Assembly: GCF_910594005.1 (NCBI RefSeq)
Contig: NC_057835.1
Span: forward strand, 51,298,001 to 51,362,000
Source of the DNA: Cervus elaphus
Taxonomy: Eukaryota > Chordata > Mammalia > Artiodactyla > Cervidae
Length of the DNA: 64,000 nucleotides
Direction of reading: 5' to 3'
The notes below the pieces were generated by a model. The model had not been told where the DNA came from. It ran no database searches and saw only the letters and a program-made list of their open reading frames with translations. The number at the start of each line of letters is the position of its first letter. Position 1 is the stretch's first letter. A program made the translations under genes and the position numbers. Shown in pieces: positions 35,341 through 48,234 of the stretch.

Positions 35341-35628
35341 ATATGTTATGTGTGTGCTAAGTCTTTTTGGTCATGCCTGAATCTTTACGACCCTATGGAG
35401 TTGGACCTGACTTAGCAACTAAATATATTGTTGTTTAGTCACTAAGTCATGTCCGACTCTTTTGCAACCTCATGGAGTGTAACTGCCAGGCTCCTCTGGG
35501 ATTTTCCAGGCAATAAAATTGGAGTGGATTGCCATTTCCTTCTCCAAGAGATCTTCCCGACCCAAGGATCAAATCCACATCTCTTGCATTGGCTGGCAGA
35601 TTCTTTACGACTGAGCCACCAGGAAAGC
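35341..35628 (-). repeat. Bov-tA SINE with target-site duplication
   Basis: The whole segment, including a diverged extra tail at 35350-35425, is bounded by CCACAGGGCT (35331-35340 and 35629-35638), so it arrived as one insertion. Confidence 0.87.
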
Positions 35629-35638
35629 CCACAGGGCT

Positions 35639-36480
35639 GTATTAAGGTAGCCTTTTCTCAGCTCTACAAATATTGCCAAGCTGACTTGCTTTCCCAGATT
35701 TGAAGTTTTCAAGAAAAACTGGACAAAGGAAATTTTCTATGAAATCTAATTTTGAATGTCAGTGACAGACTTTTTTTTTTTTTTTAATACTGCAAGCCAA
35801 ACAAAACACTTGGTGAGAATAAATTTCACCCCTAGACAGGCAGAGTGTGTGTGACCCCTGGAGCATGAACAATAGTGAACTCTGGTAACTGGCAGGGAAG
35901 AAATTGGGCAAAGGGCTGAGGTTAGCTGTGGTTCCTCTGGGTGTTGTCTCGGGTCCCAGTGCATCCCTGCCAGGAAACCCGAAAGCACTGTGGCTGCAGC
36001 ACCTGCCTGACTCTTCCGCAGCCAAATTTGCTTTAGGTGAAAAACATTTGCACAGGGGAGAAAAAAGCCCTATTTTTTTTTTATCATACTGCTAATTACT
36101 TTGTACTTCTGTTCTCCATCTTCATAACCCCAACTACAATTTTTCTTTTTTTAAAAAACACACTGGTAGAAACAAATCTCCAAAACCATTCGAAGTTGCT
36201 AAAGTTCACGTCCAATAATGCCCAAGATGTCCTTATTTCCCTCTCCAGGTCAGATTTTAGAGTGAAAATAACAGGGCTAGGAAAGGAAAGGAAAACAGTA
36301 TGTGGGAAGGGAGGGGCTTTTTCATGATACGTAGAGTTGATCCTTTTAATGAATAAAGAATTTCTTCAAGTAAAAATAGGTGATTTGTATATGTGATCTT
36401 ATTGTTAGGTTTATAATACTGTTCTCCAATATATTCAGGATATCAGTTCTGAAATTCATTTTTCATAAATGTTGTAGTAC
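35639..36480. other. Unique intergenic sequence
   Basis: No recognised gene; T-runs at 35771-35786 and 36072-36081. Confidence 0.5.
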
Positions 36481-36489
36481 AGTACAGTT

Positions 36490-36740
36490 GCAATACAGAC
36501 CCTTGAACAACATGCATTCGAGCTGCATAGGTCCTCTTATATGTGGGTTTTTTTGTTTTTAATAGTAAATATCCAAAGTACTACATGATCCATGGTTAGT
36601 TGAATATACATAGGAAGAACCTCAGATATAAAGGGATCACAGATACGTTGGGCCAACTATAAATTACGTGTGTATTTTCAACTGCATGGAGAGTCAGCAC
36701 CCCTAAAACCCAGCTGTTCGAGGGTCAATTGTACTTACAT
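36490..36740. mobile_element. Tigger/pogo-like MITE
   Basis: Terminal inverted repeats: the left end has GACCCTTGAACAACATGCAT, the right end is its diverged complement (CAGCTGTTCGAGGGTCAATT). The short internal region has no transposase. Confidence 0.65.
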
Positions 36741-37077
36741 AAAATATTTTATGTGAGGTAATAACCCATTCAACCAACATCCTGTTCAATAATTAACAAA
36801 TATCATTAACTTTTTTCTTCAGGTAAGGAATAGAGACCAGGAGAGCAAGGGTTCTTAGAAAGTATAATAAAAATTCTTTATATTAATTTCCATAAATATA
36901 AGGTGCATTTCCAAGTTAAAATTGCATAAGCACTCAACTGTAAGCAATTTTCCAGGAGTATTCATGAACTCAAAAACCAACAATAAATAACAGACATTTT
37001 CTCAGATCATGCACCATCTCTTACGTGAAAGCAATGTCTGCCCCCCCTCATCTTGTCTATGTATCAGTCAGCTTTTC

Positions 37078-37203
37078 TGTTTTTGGGGGGAAGGGGTGCC
37101 ACATAGCATGCAGGATCTTAGTTCTCTCACCAATGAGGGGTCGAACCTGTGTCCCCTGCAGTAGAGGTGTGGCATCTTAACCACTGGACCTCCAGGGAAG
37201 TCC
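37078..37203 (-). repeat. CHR-like tRNA SINE, partial
   Basis: Antisense: GCAGGATCTTAGTTCTCTCA, GGTCGAACCTGTGTCCCCTG, ending CCAGGGAAGTCCT. Confidence 0.78.
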
Positions 37204-37245
37204 TCATCAGTCAGTTTTTAGAGTTGCTGTAAACTTTAAGCTTGA

Positions 37246-37436
37246 ACCAGAGACAGGGAGGAGAGGGAATGGTTCCTGGATAATTTGAATGCATTACATT
37301 TCTTGTGCATGTTATTTCTATTATTATCATGTGAGCTCCACCTCAGATCATTAGGCATTAGATACCAGAGACTGGGGACCCCTACTCTAGAGAAAAGTAA
37401 TGCAGATTAAAGGGAGATGAGTGAATGGATGTCATA
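37246..37436. repeat. Local duplicate of MER1/L2 junction (copy 1)
   Basis: Direct repeat of 37953-38150 at about 710 bp distance. It includes both MER1-like sequence and the flanking L2-like segment GGGAGATGAGTGAATGGATG. Confidence 0.75.
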
Positions 37437-37895
37437 GAGTTGGTGTATTTTTTTCAGAACTTTTATTTCCTTAGATATTTTCTTTCTACACAGCATATAT
37501 TACCCAACGAATGAATTGATGTATCCTAAAAAGCATACATACACAAGTGAGTTTACAAAGCTCAATTTGATATCCTTATGATGGTTTGTTTTCTATAATT
37601 TTACCTTTTATAATTGCCTTGATTATTTTTTTTCTCTAATGAAGTTATCATTGTCATTGTTTTGTTGTTTGTTGGTGATGACATGCAGTATAAACCCAGG
37701 TTTCATTCATTTATTCAACAAATAGTAATTGAGCCTTTCCTACATACCAGGGATTATTCAGACATTTGGACTATCTCAATGAAAGAACACAAACCAAAAT
37801 TCCTGTTTCTACGGGAGGGAGAGAGATATAAAACATACAGGCACAATAAACAAACTATAAGTAACATGTTAGGCGGTAGTAAATGCTCTAGCTCA

Positions 37896-38100
37896 GTGGT
37901 CTCCAACCATTTTGGCAGCAGGAACTGGTTTATTTGAAGAAAATTTTTCCACGGACCGGAGGCGGGGAGGAGGGGGGAATGGTTTCTGGATGATTTAAGT
38001 GCATTACATTTATTGTGCATGTTATTTCTATTATTATCATGTGAGCTCCACCTCAGATCATCAGGCATTAGATCCCAGAAGTTGGGGACCCTTGCTCTAG
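37896..38100. mobile_element. MER1-like hAT MITE
   Basis: Begins CAGTGGTCTCCAACC and ends GTTGGGGACCCTTG, an imperfect inverted repeat typical of MER1. Contains CCACGGACCGGAGGCGGGGA. Confidence 0.65.
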
Positions 38101-38150
38101 AGAAAAAGAAGTAATACAGGTTAAAGGGAGATGAGTGGATGGATGTCATA
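37953..38150. repeat. Local duplicate of MER1/L2 junction (copy 2)
   Basis: Sits in the full MER1 and L2 context, so it is probably the source of copy 1. Confidence 0.75.
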
Positions 38151-39851
38151 TTCAACAGGCTAAACACTTCAGCCCTCCCTTGAGCCAAGACTTAAAGAAA
38201 GGACGGATAGAGTGAACAGCTGATACAAAGGCCCTAGGGTAAGAGAGTCTTCCTGGGAATTTTGAGAAAGAGCAAGGAAGCCATGTAGCTGGGGAAGAGT
38301 AAGGTAGGGGGAGAGAACTTAGAAATTCACTCAGAGAGAAAAACATTGAGGTGGGAGGAAATCAGATCATTTAGGACATGGTAAGCCACCACGAGGACTA
38401 TGACTTTATGCAAAGCGCAGACGTAGTTTTGTGTTTTTAGAAGAGGATTGTTTTAATGGGACTCTCCTGTGATTGGAATAAATCATGGAAGTTATTTGTG
38501 GAATAAATCATAATAGAGGAGAAGCCAGGAGACAGGTTGGAAGCTAGTTTAGTCATTTCTGCAAGAGATGTGAGGAACAGAACAGCACTTAAAATTCCAG
38601 AGACCATTTTGGGAAGCAGAACAAAACTAGTTTGCCTGGATGTAGAGTATGAGAGAAAGAGTCAAGAATTATGCTGAGATTTTTTTATCTGAGCCACCAG
38701 AACAGATTTGATGGATCAGGTTTGGAGGGTGTAAGGAAAAGAGTTAAATTTAGGACAAGCTACATTTCAGATCCAAATGGAAAGGTCGAGCAGACTGTTA
38801 GGTCTATGAGTCTAGAGTTGGTAGTTGGAGAGGCATTAACATGTAGACAGTATTTAAAATCATGGGACTCGCTGAGATAATGTATAGAGAGAACCATTAA
38901 AGAAGAAAATATGCCCAATATTCGTAGTCAGGGGAAGGAGACACAAGTGACAAAGCTGAAGGAGCCTGTGAGATGAAAAGAATTGAGGTGTCTTGGAAAC
39001 CAAGGAAAATAAGAATGTATCACTAAGGGAGGAGCGATTGACCCGGGTGATACCATTAATAGGTCAAGTAGGATAAATACAGAGGATTGGCCACTAGTTT
39101 TAGCAACGTGAAGAGCACCAGCGGGTTAGGCCATATCATGTGTGAGGCCCGGAGCAGACTGAACATGTGGGGCCCCCTTGTCTAAAAACTGAGGATTTCA
39201 GGCTGGTGACATCAGAGCACTCAGTGATGCTCCAGGCCTTGGGCCAGCTGCACAGGTTATGTGCCCCGTGAAGCTGGCCCCAGTCATTGGTGACATGGAC
39301 TTTGGTACTTCATCTGGAGAGGTGAGTGTGTCAGCCTGATGGAAGAAATTTAAGGGGAGACCTAAGTGTAGAAATAATTTGGGGAGATTTGGTGTAAAAA
39401 GGAACAGACCAAAAAAAAAAAAAAATGGTGATTACTGACAAGAGATACTGAAATCGGTAGAAAGTTTTTTGTTTTAAGATGGGAGAAATAAGAATATGTT
39501 TCTTAGCTAAGTGTGTGGGAGGGTTTATTCATCTGCAGCAGAGAGAGGAAAAAATAGTTCTCTAATAGGTGAGTAGGTGAAAGAAGGCAGAAACGTATGC
39601 CATGGCTTTAGAAAAGGAGGGAGTTGTTCACCTCCATGGTCACATTTGGCAAAGGAGACAGTGTAGACACAGAGGTCAATGTTTTTCGTGTGGCTGCTTG
39701 TTCTGCTCATTACTCTAGCCAGAAATCTAAAGCATTCCATTCAGAAACAAGGCAACTTTATACATTGAACAAGCCAATACGTTTTTCCTATATCTCAGTG
39801 GTGTTCAGATATTTGGATTAAGTCAAAACACTGTCACTTGACTGAAAGTAA

Positions 39852-40005
39852 ATGTGTTAGTTTCTCAGTGTATCTGATCTTTGTGACCCTATGGACTATA
39901 GCCCTCCAGGCTCCTCTGTCCATGGAATTCTTCAGGAGAGAATATTAGAGTGGGTAGTCATTCCCTTCTCCAGGGGATCTTCCCAACCTGAAGACGGTAT
40001 TTGAA
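39852..40005 (-). repeat. Bov-tA SINE, truncated head
   Basis: Antisense BovA body ends soon after GGGGATCTTCCCAACC; the tRNA-like head is missing. Confidence 0.75.
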
Positions 40006-40370
40006 TCTAACTTTTAAAAACTGCCCACATAAAAATTTCCCCCAACATATTGATTTTGTTTAATTAGCTCAAAATATTATTTCTGATTTTAATTCTGCTT
40101 TTCAAAAGATAGCACACAGTTATGCTAATTATGAACACCACAGGAAGGATAGCATTCTTAGTTTTTCTTCATCCCATCTTATAAATTCCTAAGACACCCC
40201 CAGTAAAATGCAGGTTTTTACTAAATTTTCATTGTGGTTGTGATTGATTTTTTGAGTGAATGAGTTCATGTTTGTTTAGTATTGATTCTGGACTCAGAAC
40301 TGTGCAAGACCGATAAAAGAAATAAAAGGGGTTTAAGATCAGTGCATATTTCTAGATTTTGACACAACTG

Positions 40371-40850
40371 TCACAGGCATGCCTCAGAGATACTGTAGTT
40401 TTGGTTCCACACCACCACAATAAAGTGAATATTGCATAAAGTGAGTCATATGAATTTTTTGTTTCCCAGTGCACATAAAATTTATGTGTGCATTATACTG
40501 TAGCCTAAGTGTATGATAACATTGTGTCTAAAAAACAAGGTACGTGCTTTAATTAATACTTTATGGCTTAAAAAATGCTAACCATCATCAGTCTTCAGCG
40601 AGTCATAATCTTTTTGCAATATAACATCATCATAGATCACCTTAACAAATATAAATCATAATGAAAAAGCTTAAAATATTGCAAGAATTACCAAAACGAG
40701 CCACAGAGACACAAAGCAAGAAAATGTGGTTGGAAAAATGGTGCCAATAGAGTTGTTTGTGGCAGGGTTGCCATAAACCTTCAATTTGTAGAAAACAGTA
40801 TCTGCCAAGCACAATAAAGCAAAGGGTAATAAAAAGAGATATTCCTGTAC
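40371..40850. mobile_element. Tigger-like (pogo) non-autonomous DNA transposon
   Basis: The left end CAGGCATGCCTCAGAGATAC and the right end GAGATATTCCTGTA are inverted copies. The interior has the CAATAAAGTGAATATTGC and CAGCGAGTCATAATCTTTTT blocks of Tigger elements. No transposase frame. Confidence 0.72.
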
Positions 40851-41173
40851 AGTGATTACATTTTCATGTTGCTTGGTTATAAATCTTTTCTCATTTGGGT
40901 GTATTTTCTGTACTTTAGTTGCTGCATTTCATTTCATTGTTTATTTTAATACTCTTGACAAAAAGTCTTCCCATTAATAAAATTTTATTGAGATTTTAAG
41001 AGAAACTCATCTTTTATTCCCCTATGACTTTTAAAAATGAAGATAATATATTTGGGGAAAGCCTTTAGTATTTGATAACAGTACAACTTTTAAGTAACTT
41101 CTTAATTAACAGGGTAGCTTCTAAGAAAGCACTTCAGGAATGATACCTTACTGAAGGCGTCTAATAAAGTAAA

Positions 41174-41412
41174 GGGCTTCCTGGGTGGCGCTAGTGGTAA
41201 GAACCTGCCTGCCAATACAGGAGACATAAGAGACAGGGGTTAAGAGGCAGGGGTTTGATCCCTGGGTCAGGAAGATCCCCTGGAGGTGGGCATGGCAATC
41301 CACTCCAATAATCTTGCCTGGAGAATCCCATGGACAGAAGAGTCTGGCAGGCTCCAGTCCATAGGGCCACAGAAAATCGGACAGCACTGAAGAGATTTAG
41401 CATGCACACAAG
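41174..41412 (+). repeat. Bov-tA SINE with target-site duplication
   Basis: Flanked by CTAATAAAGTAAA (41161-41173) and CTAATAGAGTAAA (41413-41425), one mismatch in 13. An internal short duplication (AGAGACAGGGGTTAAGAGGC) lengthens the head. Confidence 0.88.
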
Positions 41413-41425
41413 CTAATAGAGTAAA

Positions 41426-44400
41426 AGCCAAAACTTGAAAACAGAGAGTAAGTGAACATAGATGGCCCACAGGGTATTATACGATGAAATTGGTTTTGTT
41501 TCTCCTACAGTGTATTGCTGTTTAACTTGTAATCCTGCAATCAGCTGATGCAATTTTATCAATGAGTTTTCCTTGCCAACAGCAGCTGTCCTTGCTCTGT
41601 AATCCAGCAATCATACTTCTGCGTGCATGCAAACATGAAGCTACAGGAAGTGTCTCCATAGGCAATGGCAGATCTTTACCATCATTGGAAAGCAGGATTA
41701 GAGTAGGTTGCCTGATGCCCTTATATGACTGACCAATGATGGCAATTTCAGTACTCTCAAATGCAGTGGAAAAACTTCTTCTTCTGAATTGATGCCAGCT
41801 GGCTCTGATTTCCCAGACAATCTCATATTTTAAGACCACAGTTAAGCTTTCCTTGACATGTTTGGTTGAAGCTGTCTACAGCAAAAGCATGGGGAAACAT
41901 TTCTCACTTGATGCCTCTGTGTCCTCAGCCATCTAGTCTCCTCTTCTACAACACCACCTTACTAGCATCTTAACATCCAGAAGGAAATGAAACATCATTT
42001 ACTTTTGAAGACATTGGATTCTGGATAATGCATAGTTTTCTTTGCCGTTTTAAGCCTTATGTCATGAAACTAAAGTTTGGTACAAACACAACTTTTCAGG
42101 AGCATTTTCTTTGATTGAAATCAATGAGCTGAACTTAACAGACTCTAAGTAGACATATTTTCATTTCAATTAAGTTTTAAAATAAATGCTTCATTTTAAC
42201 AAGGCCCACTCCTGAATGTCTTTTTGCCAGACTATACTCACATGCACTCAAGTACTGAGGCTGCCAAAACTTCCTCTTTTTAACCTTCCTGCCCCCAACC
42301 ACTTTAACCTCAAAAACAAACTCTAAAATGTTTTTAAATTAACAAGAATTGTTCTTTTCAAGACAAACACCAATGAGCAACTCTGTTGATACATAGAAAT
42401 ATATTTTTAATATTTCTTAAAGGTATAAACAACAGAGTAAATAGTACTGCCTATAGACACACACCATTGTCCCTGATGGTTTTTGATAACTGATCTCTTT
42501 AAGATGGACTATGGAAATATAAATCAGCATTTTATAAGCATTAATACATTCAGTCATGTTTTAAATTTCTTTGATTTGAAAGGAAGACATGAAAGATAAA
42601 ACAACAAAAAGCTTCACCTTAAAAGTTTTCACTTGATGATTTCTTTTCTGGGCACAATTTTCATGGAATTCTTGGGGAAATGTTATAAACAGTTCCCATA
42701 ATATCAAAAACTCAAGGTACTGATAATGAATGTTTAGGATCCAATCAGCCATCAAGAGATTCTTTATTTTTCTTTTTAAAACTGTGTTTTTCCGTTTTTC
42801 CCCTAGGGGTATGTTTGTTTATTGACTATGTTTATTAATATAAATAAATACATGCTGATACTTTGCAGTTTGGTGAATCAGTTTACATATAATCACTCAT
42901 TTACCACTCACCAAACATGTGAAGTTTACAAAAGCAGACAACCGAGACAGTCTATCTCACTATAAACTTAAAGAGCCAAGGCTGACAGGTTCTTCAGGGC
43001 TTCTATATTCTTTCGAAGAATTGAGCTCTGCAGCTTCTAGGACCATTTTCTATTTCCTAGATAACTAAATCAACCTGGCCTTATCTACAAATATTTCTAG
43101 AAATTCTGTTGGTTATGGGCACCATCTCTACAGATGGGATCCTCAGGTATGTGTTCATCATAATGGATTTAGTGGTGAATAAAATAACTAGATTATTATT
43201 TAATTTTCAGATAGTCAAAACATAACTTCAAAATGTAACAAACAACAAAAACATTCTCAGAAGCAGAGTGAATACAAGCAAAAGATTTAACGAACTCATT
43301 AAAGAAGGAACCAGCAATATGACAAAGCTGGTTCAAAAAAGGATATGAAAGACTTGGGGGGAGACAAATGATGAAATAAGATTGCTAAATTAGATGCAAA
43401 TATTTCATATTCTATTTGGCAATAATGATTATAATCTTTTGGGTTTTCTTCATTACTGGGTAAAAATCATTGGCCTTTCTTCTGGACAAAAACATATTTA
43501 TGACTGATCATTTTTCTATAAGGTAATGTTGCTGCTACTGCTAAGTCACTTCAAAATAGCAATAACAGTTATACTATCTTGGAGAGTAGGTAATAAACCT
43601 TTTATTTAGATCATGCCTTGAAAGTTCAATCAGTTACTTTTGCCCCATTTCCAAATTTAGTTATTTTTTTCTTAACAAAATATATAAAAACCTGAAAAAA
43701 CTGAAAACATTTTTATCTTTCCACAATATATACTTTCTAAAAATAAAAGTTTCTTCTCCCTGTGAGTTGTTATGAATTACAGTTATATCAAACAACATGG
43801 AGAATTTTCCAGAATTATAATTGAAATTAAATTTCATAATTTAAGTCTGAGATTACTCAAGATTTCTGTGATCAGTTGTTTAAAAAATCACAAATGGAAA
43901 AAAATATTATAAAGAAAAAACCTAGCATATTTGAAGTATATTTACGGGGAAACATAAACAGGTAATTTTTATGTTTTGAGTAAGTGATGTCTCGTGGAAA
44001 TGTCACAGAAGACTGAAATTCAAGAAAACTTACCTTCTCTCACTGTATATTTTCTAAATCACTATAGCTTCCTTCTTTTCCCAGGCACAAGAAATGTACA
44101 AAAAATTCTCCTTCGGACAAAGGATATTTACAATATTTCTCTTAGGAAATTACAACAAAATAATTCTCACACCCACTATTATTTATTCCTATTTCTGCTA
44201 TTCTAGCCATTATTTTTTAAATAAGGGACTAATGCCACAGATGCTAATTACAGGCAATTTCTCCTCCAACTACTTGACTTTCGTCTATTTCAGAAAACTT
44301 TTCTATATCTACCAGAAGAGGGCAGGGAAGGGAAGAGGAGGTAAAACTATACTAGAACAACTTTGCTGGTTAATCAGATAAGTCAGAGCTCATTTCTTCT

Positions 44401-44845
44401 TTGTTCTTAGCTTCTAGAATTGCATCTAGTAATAGTGAGCATTCAGTAAGCATTTTTTTTTAGATAAAATGGAACCACTGGTTAATGGCTCTAAAAATGT
44501 CTTCCAGAAGAGGTTTTTAACAAAAAAGAGTAACATTTGGGGACTATTTAGGGATTATAAGTCTTTAGAATTGCTTTCCTCTTTTCAATTTAGTACCTAC
44601 TGAAACTATTTTAAACATAATAGTCAATGAATAAAACACTTATTGATTAAATCATGAAGGGTTAAGGATTGAGGGTATTTAAGCAAGGACTTTGAATGGA
44701 GGGGAACAATCTCAATTACAAAAATAAACACATGAGAAATTGCCAAGCCCGTTTGTTCTCGATTTCTTTCTTTTCTATTTTCTAACTGAAATGTATTTGA
44801 TGTACAATATTACATGTCCCAGGTGTACAATATGGTGATTCAGAA
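41426..44845. other. Unique intergenic sequence
   Basis: About 3.4 kb without clear repeats except a 24-base BovA scrap (43529-43552). It contains an unidentified antisense open frame at 41522-41839. Confidence 0.45.
41522..41839 (-). pseudogene. Unidentified 105-codon open frame, possible pseudogene remnant
   Basis: The frame on the - strand continues upstream of its first ATG for several codons. Its composition looks protein-like (SFSTAFESTEIAIIGQSYKG, then PTLILLSNDGKDLPLPMETL) and it does not overlap a recognised repeat. I do not recognise the family. No promoter, splice sites or poly(A) tail were identified. It could be a fragment of a processed pseudogene or chance. Confidence 0.2.
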
Positions 44846-44849
44846 TTTT

Positions 44850-45058
44850 AAAGGCTGTACCTTGGTCGCTCAGTGGTAAAGAATCTGTCTGCCAGTGCAG
44901 GAGATGCAGGTTTGATCCATGAGTCAGAAGGATCCCCCTAGAGAAGGAAAGGGCAACCCACTCCAATATTTTGCCTGGGAAATCCTATGGACAGAGGAGC
45001 CTAGGAGCTGTAGTCCATGGCGTTGCAAAGAGTTGGACAGGACTTAGCGACCAAACAG
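44850..45058 (+). repeat. Bov-tA SINE
   Basis: Sense copy with diverged head (GGCTGTACCTTGGTCGCTCA) and tail GGACAGGACTTAGCGACC. Confidence 0.84.
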
Positions 45059-45124
45059 GAAATGATACAACTCTGCTTATACTCCATGCAGCTGTGAAGT
45101 AAACTCCATAAAAACGCATAGCTG

Positions 45125-45520
45125 ACCTTGTTATTCAGGTATTGAAAAGCTTCGCACTTCCTGCTTATTTTACAGGATAAAACACAAGTCTATTTGCATT
45201 GTAAAACCTTCGATGCCTGGCCCCCATAGATCTTGACAGCTCATCACATACTGCTCCTTAGTGGAAAGATACTGGTGCTCATTTCACAAGCACAGTGGCG
45301 ACTCCTGGAATCTATACCATGACTTCTGATGCTGCCTCTGACAGGAGCGTCCTTCCCGGATTTATTTGCCTGTCTTCCTCATTACTGAACTGTCAAGACT
45401 CAGATCAGGAACAATCTCAAGCATGACTTCTCTGAACACAGTACCGAAAATTCCCCTCCTCTGGATTTCCTGGCACACACCTCTTCCTTCGCTCACATCA
45501 TACTGAGAGTCATCCCCACC
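45125..45520 (+). repeat. L2 LINE fragment
   Basis: TTACAGGATAAAACACAAGT, CCTTCGATGCCTGGCCCCC and AAGACTCAGATCAGGAAC correspond to the L2 3' region in sense orientation. Confidence 0.6.
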
Positions 45521-45663
45521 AAGAGCCACACTTGAAATGTGGCCAGTATGACTGAGCAACCGATTATTTTTTTTCATTTTACTGAAATTAAATAACCACA
45601 TGTGGCTGGTTGTTGTTGTACAAGGGAGTGAAGCCCTAGACTATTCAAATAGCGCTGCTTTTA

Positions 45664-45873
45664 TTGCTGTTTTTTTAATTGCTCTGTCGTGTCCAACTCT
45701 TTTGCAGCCCATGGACTGTAACCCACCAGGCTCCTCTGTCCATGGGATTTCCCAGGCAAGAACACCAGAGTGGATGCCATTTCCTTCTCCAGGATATATC
45801 CCTGACCCAGGGATCAATCCACGTCTCCTGCACTGCAGGTAGATTCTTTACTACTGAGCCACCGGGGAAGCTC
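45664..45873 (-). repeat. Bov-tA SINE
   Basis: Antisense; flanks share GCTGCTTT-like sequence (about 45654 and 45877), a probable target-site duplication. Confidence 0.85.
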
Positions 45874-45885
45874 AGGGCTGCTTTA

Positions 45886-47364
45886 CCAGAGTGAAAATAA
45901 CACCAGAAGCTTAATGTCCCTTCTTGCCTTTTGTTTCTAAGTAAAAACCTCAGGAATTAATTATTAGCACTTTATGGGTATTAACTTTATAAGCATTAAA
46001 AAGGGTCATTTAAAAAAAATCATTTTACTAATTTTTTGAATAATTTACTTTAGCAAATATATTAAAGTCATTTTATATAAGAATAATATCCCCCTGCCTC
46101 TGTAGCTGAATTATGCTTTACTCCATGGACCTTATAAACCACTATGAAAAATTGATTACACTTCATTTGATCTCCGGTTTACAGTATCAGAGTATTCGTG
46201 TCTTTCTGGACATTATTGGTGGCTTTATACAACAAGGAGAAAGCAAAAGCTGTGAATAATTTTCAAACTTCAACCTTAATTTCAATATTTTAAAATTTAA
46301 CTGACAAGGTAATTATCTCAGAAATTGTCCTAACTAAATGATTTGTGAAACTATGATTGTCCTATTAAGATGACAAAATACTCAATCAGAGCAGAAAAAT
46401 GGTTCTCCAAGGTTCAGCCCTATTAAACAGGTTTTTTGTATTATTATCCACTTCTCCTTTTGAAAATAGACAGCTGTGTGTTCCTGGGTGCGTGAGAAAG
46501 AGTGTCACAACCAGTAGATGGGTAACGTTAAGGCAAAGCAGTGAAGCAGAGGGTGAAAAGGACTGGGTCTGTGGGGAGAAGGTTTGAGTGGAATCCCACA
46601 GGCCTATGTCGTGTGGTGGCAGTGATGAAAATCATTCAGTTGCCCACTCTCTACCTGAGTTCCTTCATCTGCAAATGAGGATGATAGTTTGACCTGTCAT
46701 GCTGATCTGGACTGGGCTACAGTAAAAACCCTCACATCTGAATTTTATAAAGCAACAGATGATACTTCTTGCTAACAAGACACTTTCAGATCAGCTGGGG
46801 GCTGTGTCCCATATCACGCTTACTCAAGGACACCCAGTAGAAACTGCAATCACTTTCGGGAATATTGCCAGTCACATTGCAGAGGAGAAAGAGCGCGGGA
46901 AGGGTGTCTGCAGAAAGAACAGTCTCCTAGACGCGACCAGCATCACTTCCCCTCATAAATCACTGGCCAGAGGCAGCTCCAAGGCCGATAGCACAATCCT
47001 ACCACGTGCACAAGAAGGAGGCCAAAATATCCAGTGGCAAGGCTCTAATGCTTACCACAGTAATTATACCTATCTGTGTCCTAAGAGTTATTTCACACAA
47101 ATTGCTTGGAGCAGGGACCTGAAGTTAGTTATTTTTATAAACTAACACAAGAGTAAATGCATGAAGTGTGAAATTAGATGATTTCAATTTCATGTCAAAC
47201 TAAATGATTTTAGGACTCCAGGTCTGCTGAAACCAACTAACCTGAGGGGAAAAGTTGAAAAGTTATCCAGAAAGTGAAAGTTTACTTCCACCAAGTATGA
47301 TCTACTTTAAAAGAATAGGCTGATTTATAACTCCTTCATGCAAAAGAAGGGGCAATTATTCACT
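45886..47364. other. Unique intergenic sequence with MIR scrap
   Basis: A MIR-like piece lies at 46606-46700. The 128-codon open frame at 46759-47145 has no recognisable domain and is probably chance. Confidence 0.45.
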
Positions 47365-47581
47365 CATTTCTACATCCTACAAATACATACAAGCACTGTG
47401 TTAAGTGCTGGGGACACAAAGGTGAACAAAATAGAAATGGTGTCTGCCTTCAGGGGAGATCTGATATTAAATATATCACAGGCAAACAGTCACTCAGGGT
47501 TATGATAAATGCTCCAGAGAATTTCCATATAGGTAATAGAATCAATGATAAGTATTTGGGAATTTTGCAGTTCTTTAAAGT

Positions 47582-47905
47582 ATTGTTGTTGTTGTTCAGT
47601 CACTAAGTTGTGTCTGATTTTTTGAGACCCCCCATGAACTGCAGCACACTAGGCTTCTCTGTCCTTCACTATCTCCCAGAATTTGCTCAAACTTATGTCC
47701 ATTGAGTTGGTGATGCTATCCAACCATCTCATCCTCTGTCGTCTCCTTCTCCAGCCTTCAATCTTTCCCAGCATCAGGATCTTTTCCAATGAGTTAGCTT
47801 CTCTGCATCAGATGGCCAATGTATTGGGGCTTCAGCTTCGGCATTGGTCCTTCCAATGAATGTTCATTGATTTCCTTTAGGATTGACTAGTTTGATTTCC
47901 TACTA
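47582..47905 (-). mobile_element. BovB 3'-end fragment
   Basis: (GTT)n start, then CATCTCATCCTCTGTCGTCT, CCCAGCATCAGGATCTTTTC and the 3' part of the reverse-transcriptase gene, all antisense. Inserted in L2. Confidence 0.87.
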
Positions 47906-48234
47906 TATAGTAACTCCTTTGTCATACATACATGTAGATACTGAACATCAACAAATTGTATGGCCTGGACCTGTACTAGCCACCAGAAATAGATATTATT
48001 AAGGCATGATCTTAATAATGTGAAGGTCCTCCCTCAGGACCTTTCACATAAAGAAATCATCTTGATACGACATACTAAATACCATGATTGAGATAAACTG
48101 AGGGATTACCTGAAACAGGAAACTATATCCTATTGGGAGAGTGAACTTGAGAATAGCCTCAGGGAGGAGTATGCACTTGAAATCAGGTTTGATATATCAT
48201 CAGGAGCTAACTAGACAAAGATGATGAAAACCAT

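Larger units (their letters stand above)
37690..39800 (-). mobile_element. L2 LINE, old and interrupted
   Basis: Complement of L2: the 3' end shows TTCATTCATTTATTCAACAA, with further blocks such as AAAGGCCCTAGGGTAAGAG, AATTTAGGACAAGCTACATT and AGGTCAAGTAGGATAAATAC matching L2 reverse-transcriptase and 3' regions. Heavily mutated, with no open frame. Interrupted by a MER1 element and by a 160-bp segment of unknown origin at 39128-39286. Confidence 0.65.

Noticed and set aside
46759..47145. 128-codon + strand open frame
   Set aside because: No domain, promoter or homology recognised; kept only as a note.
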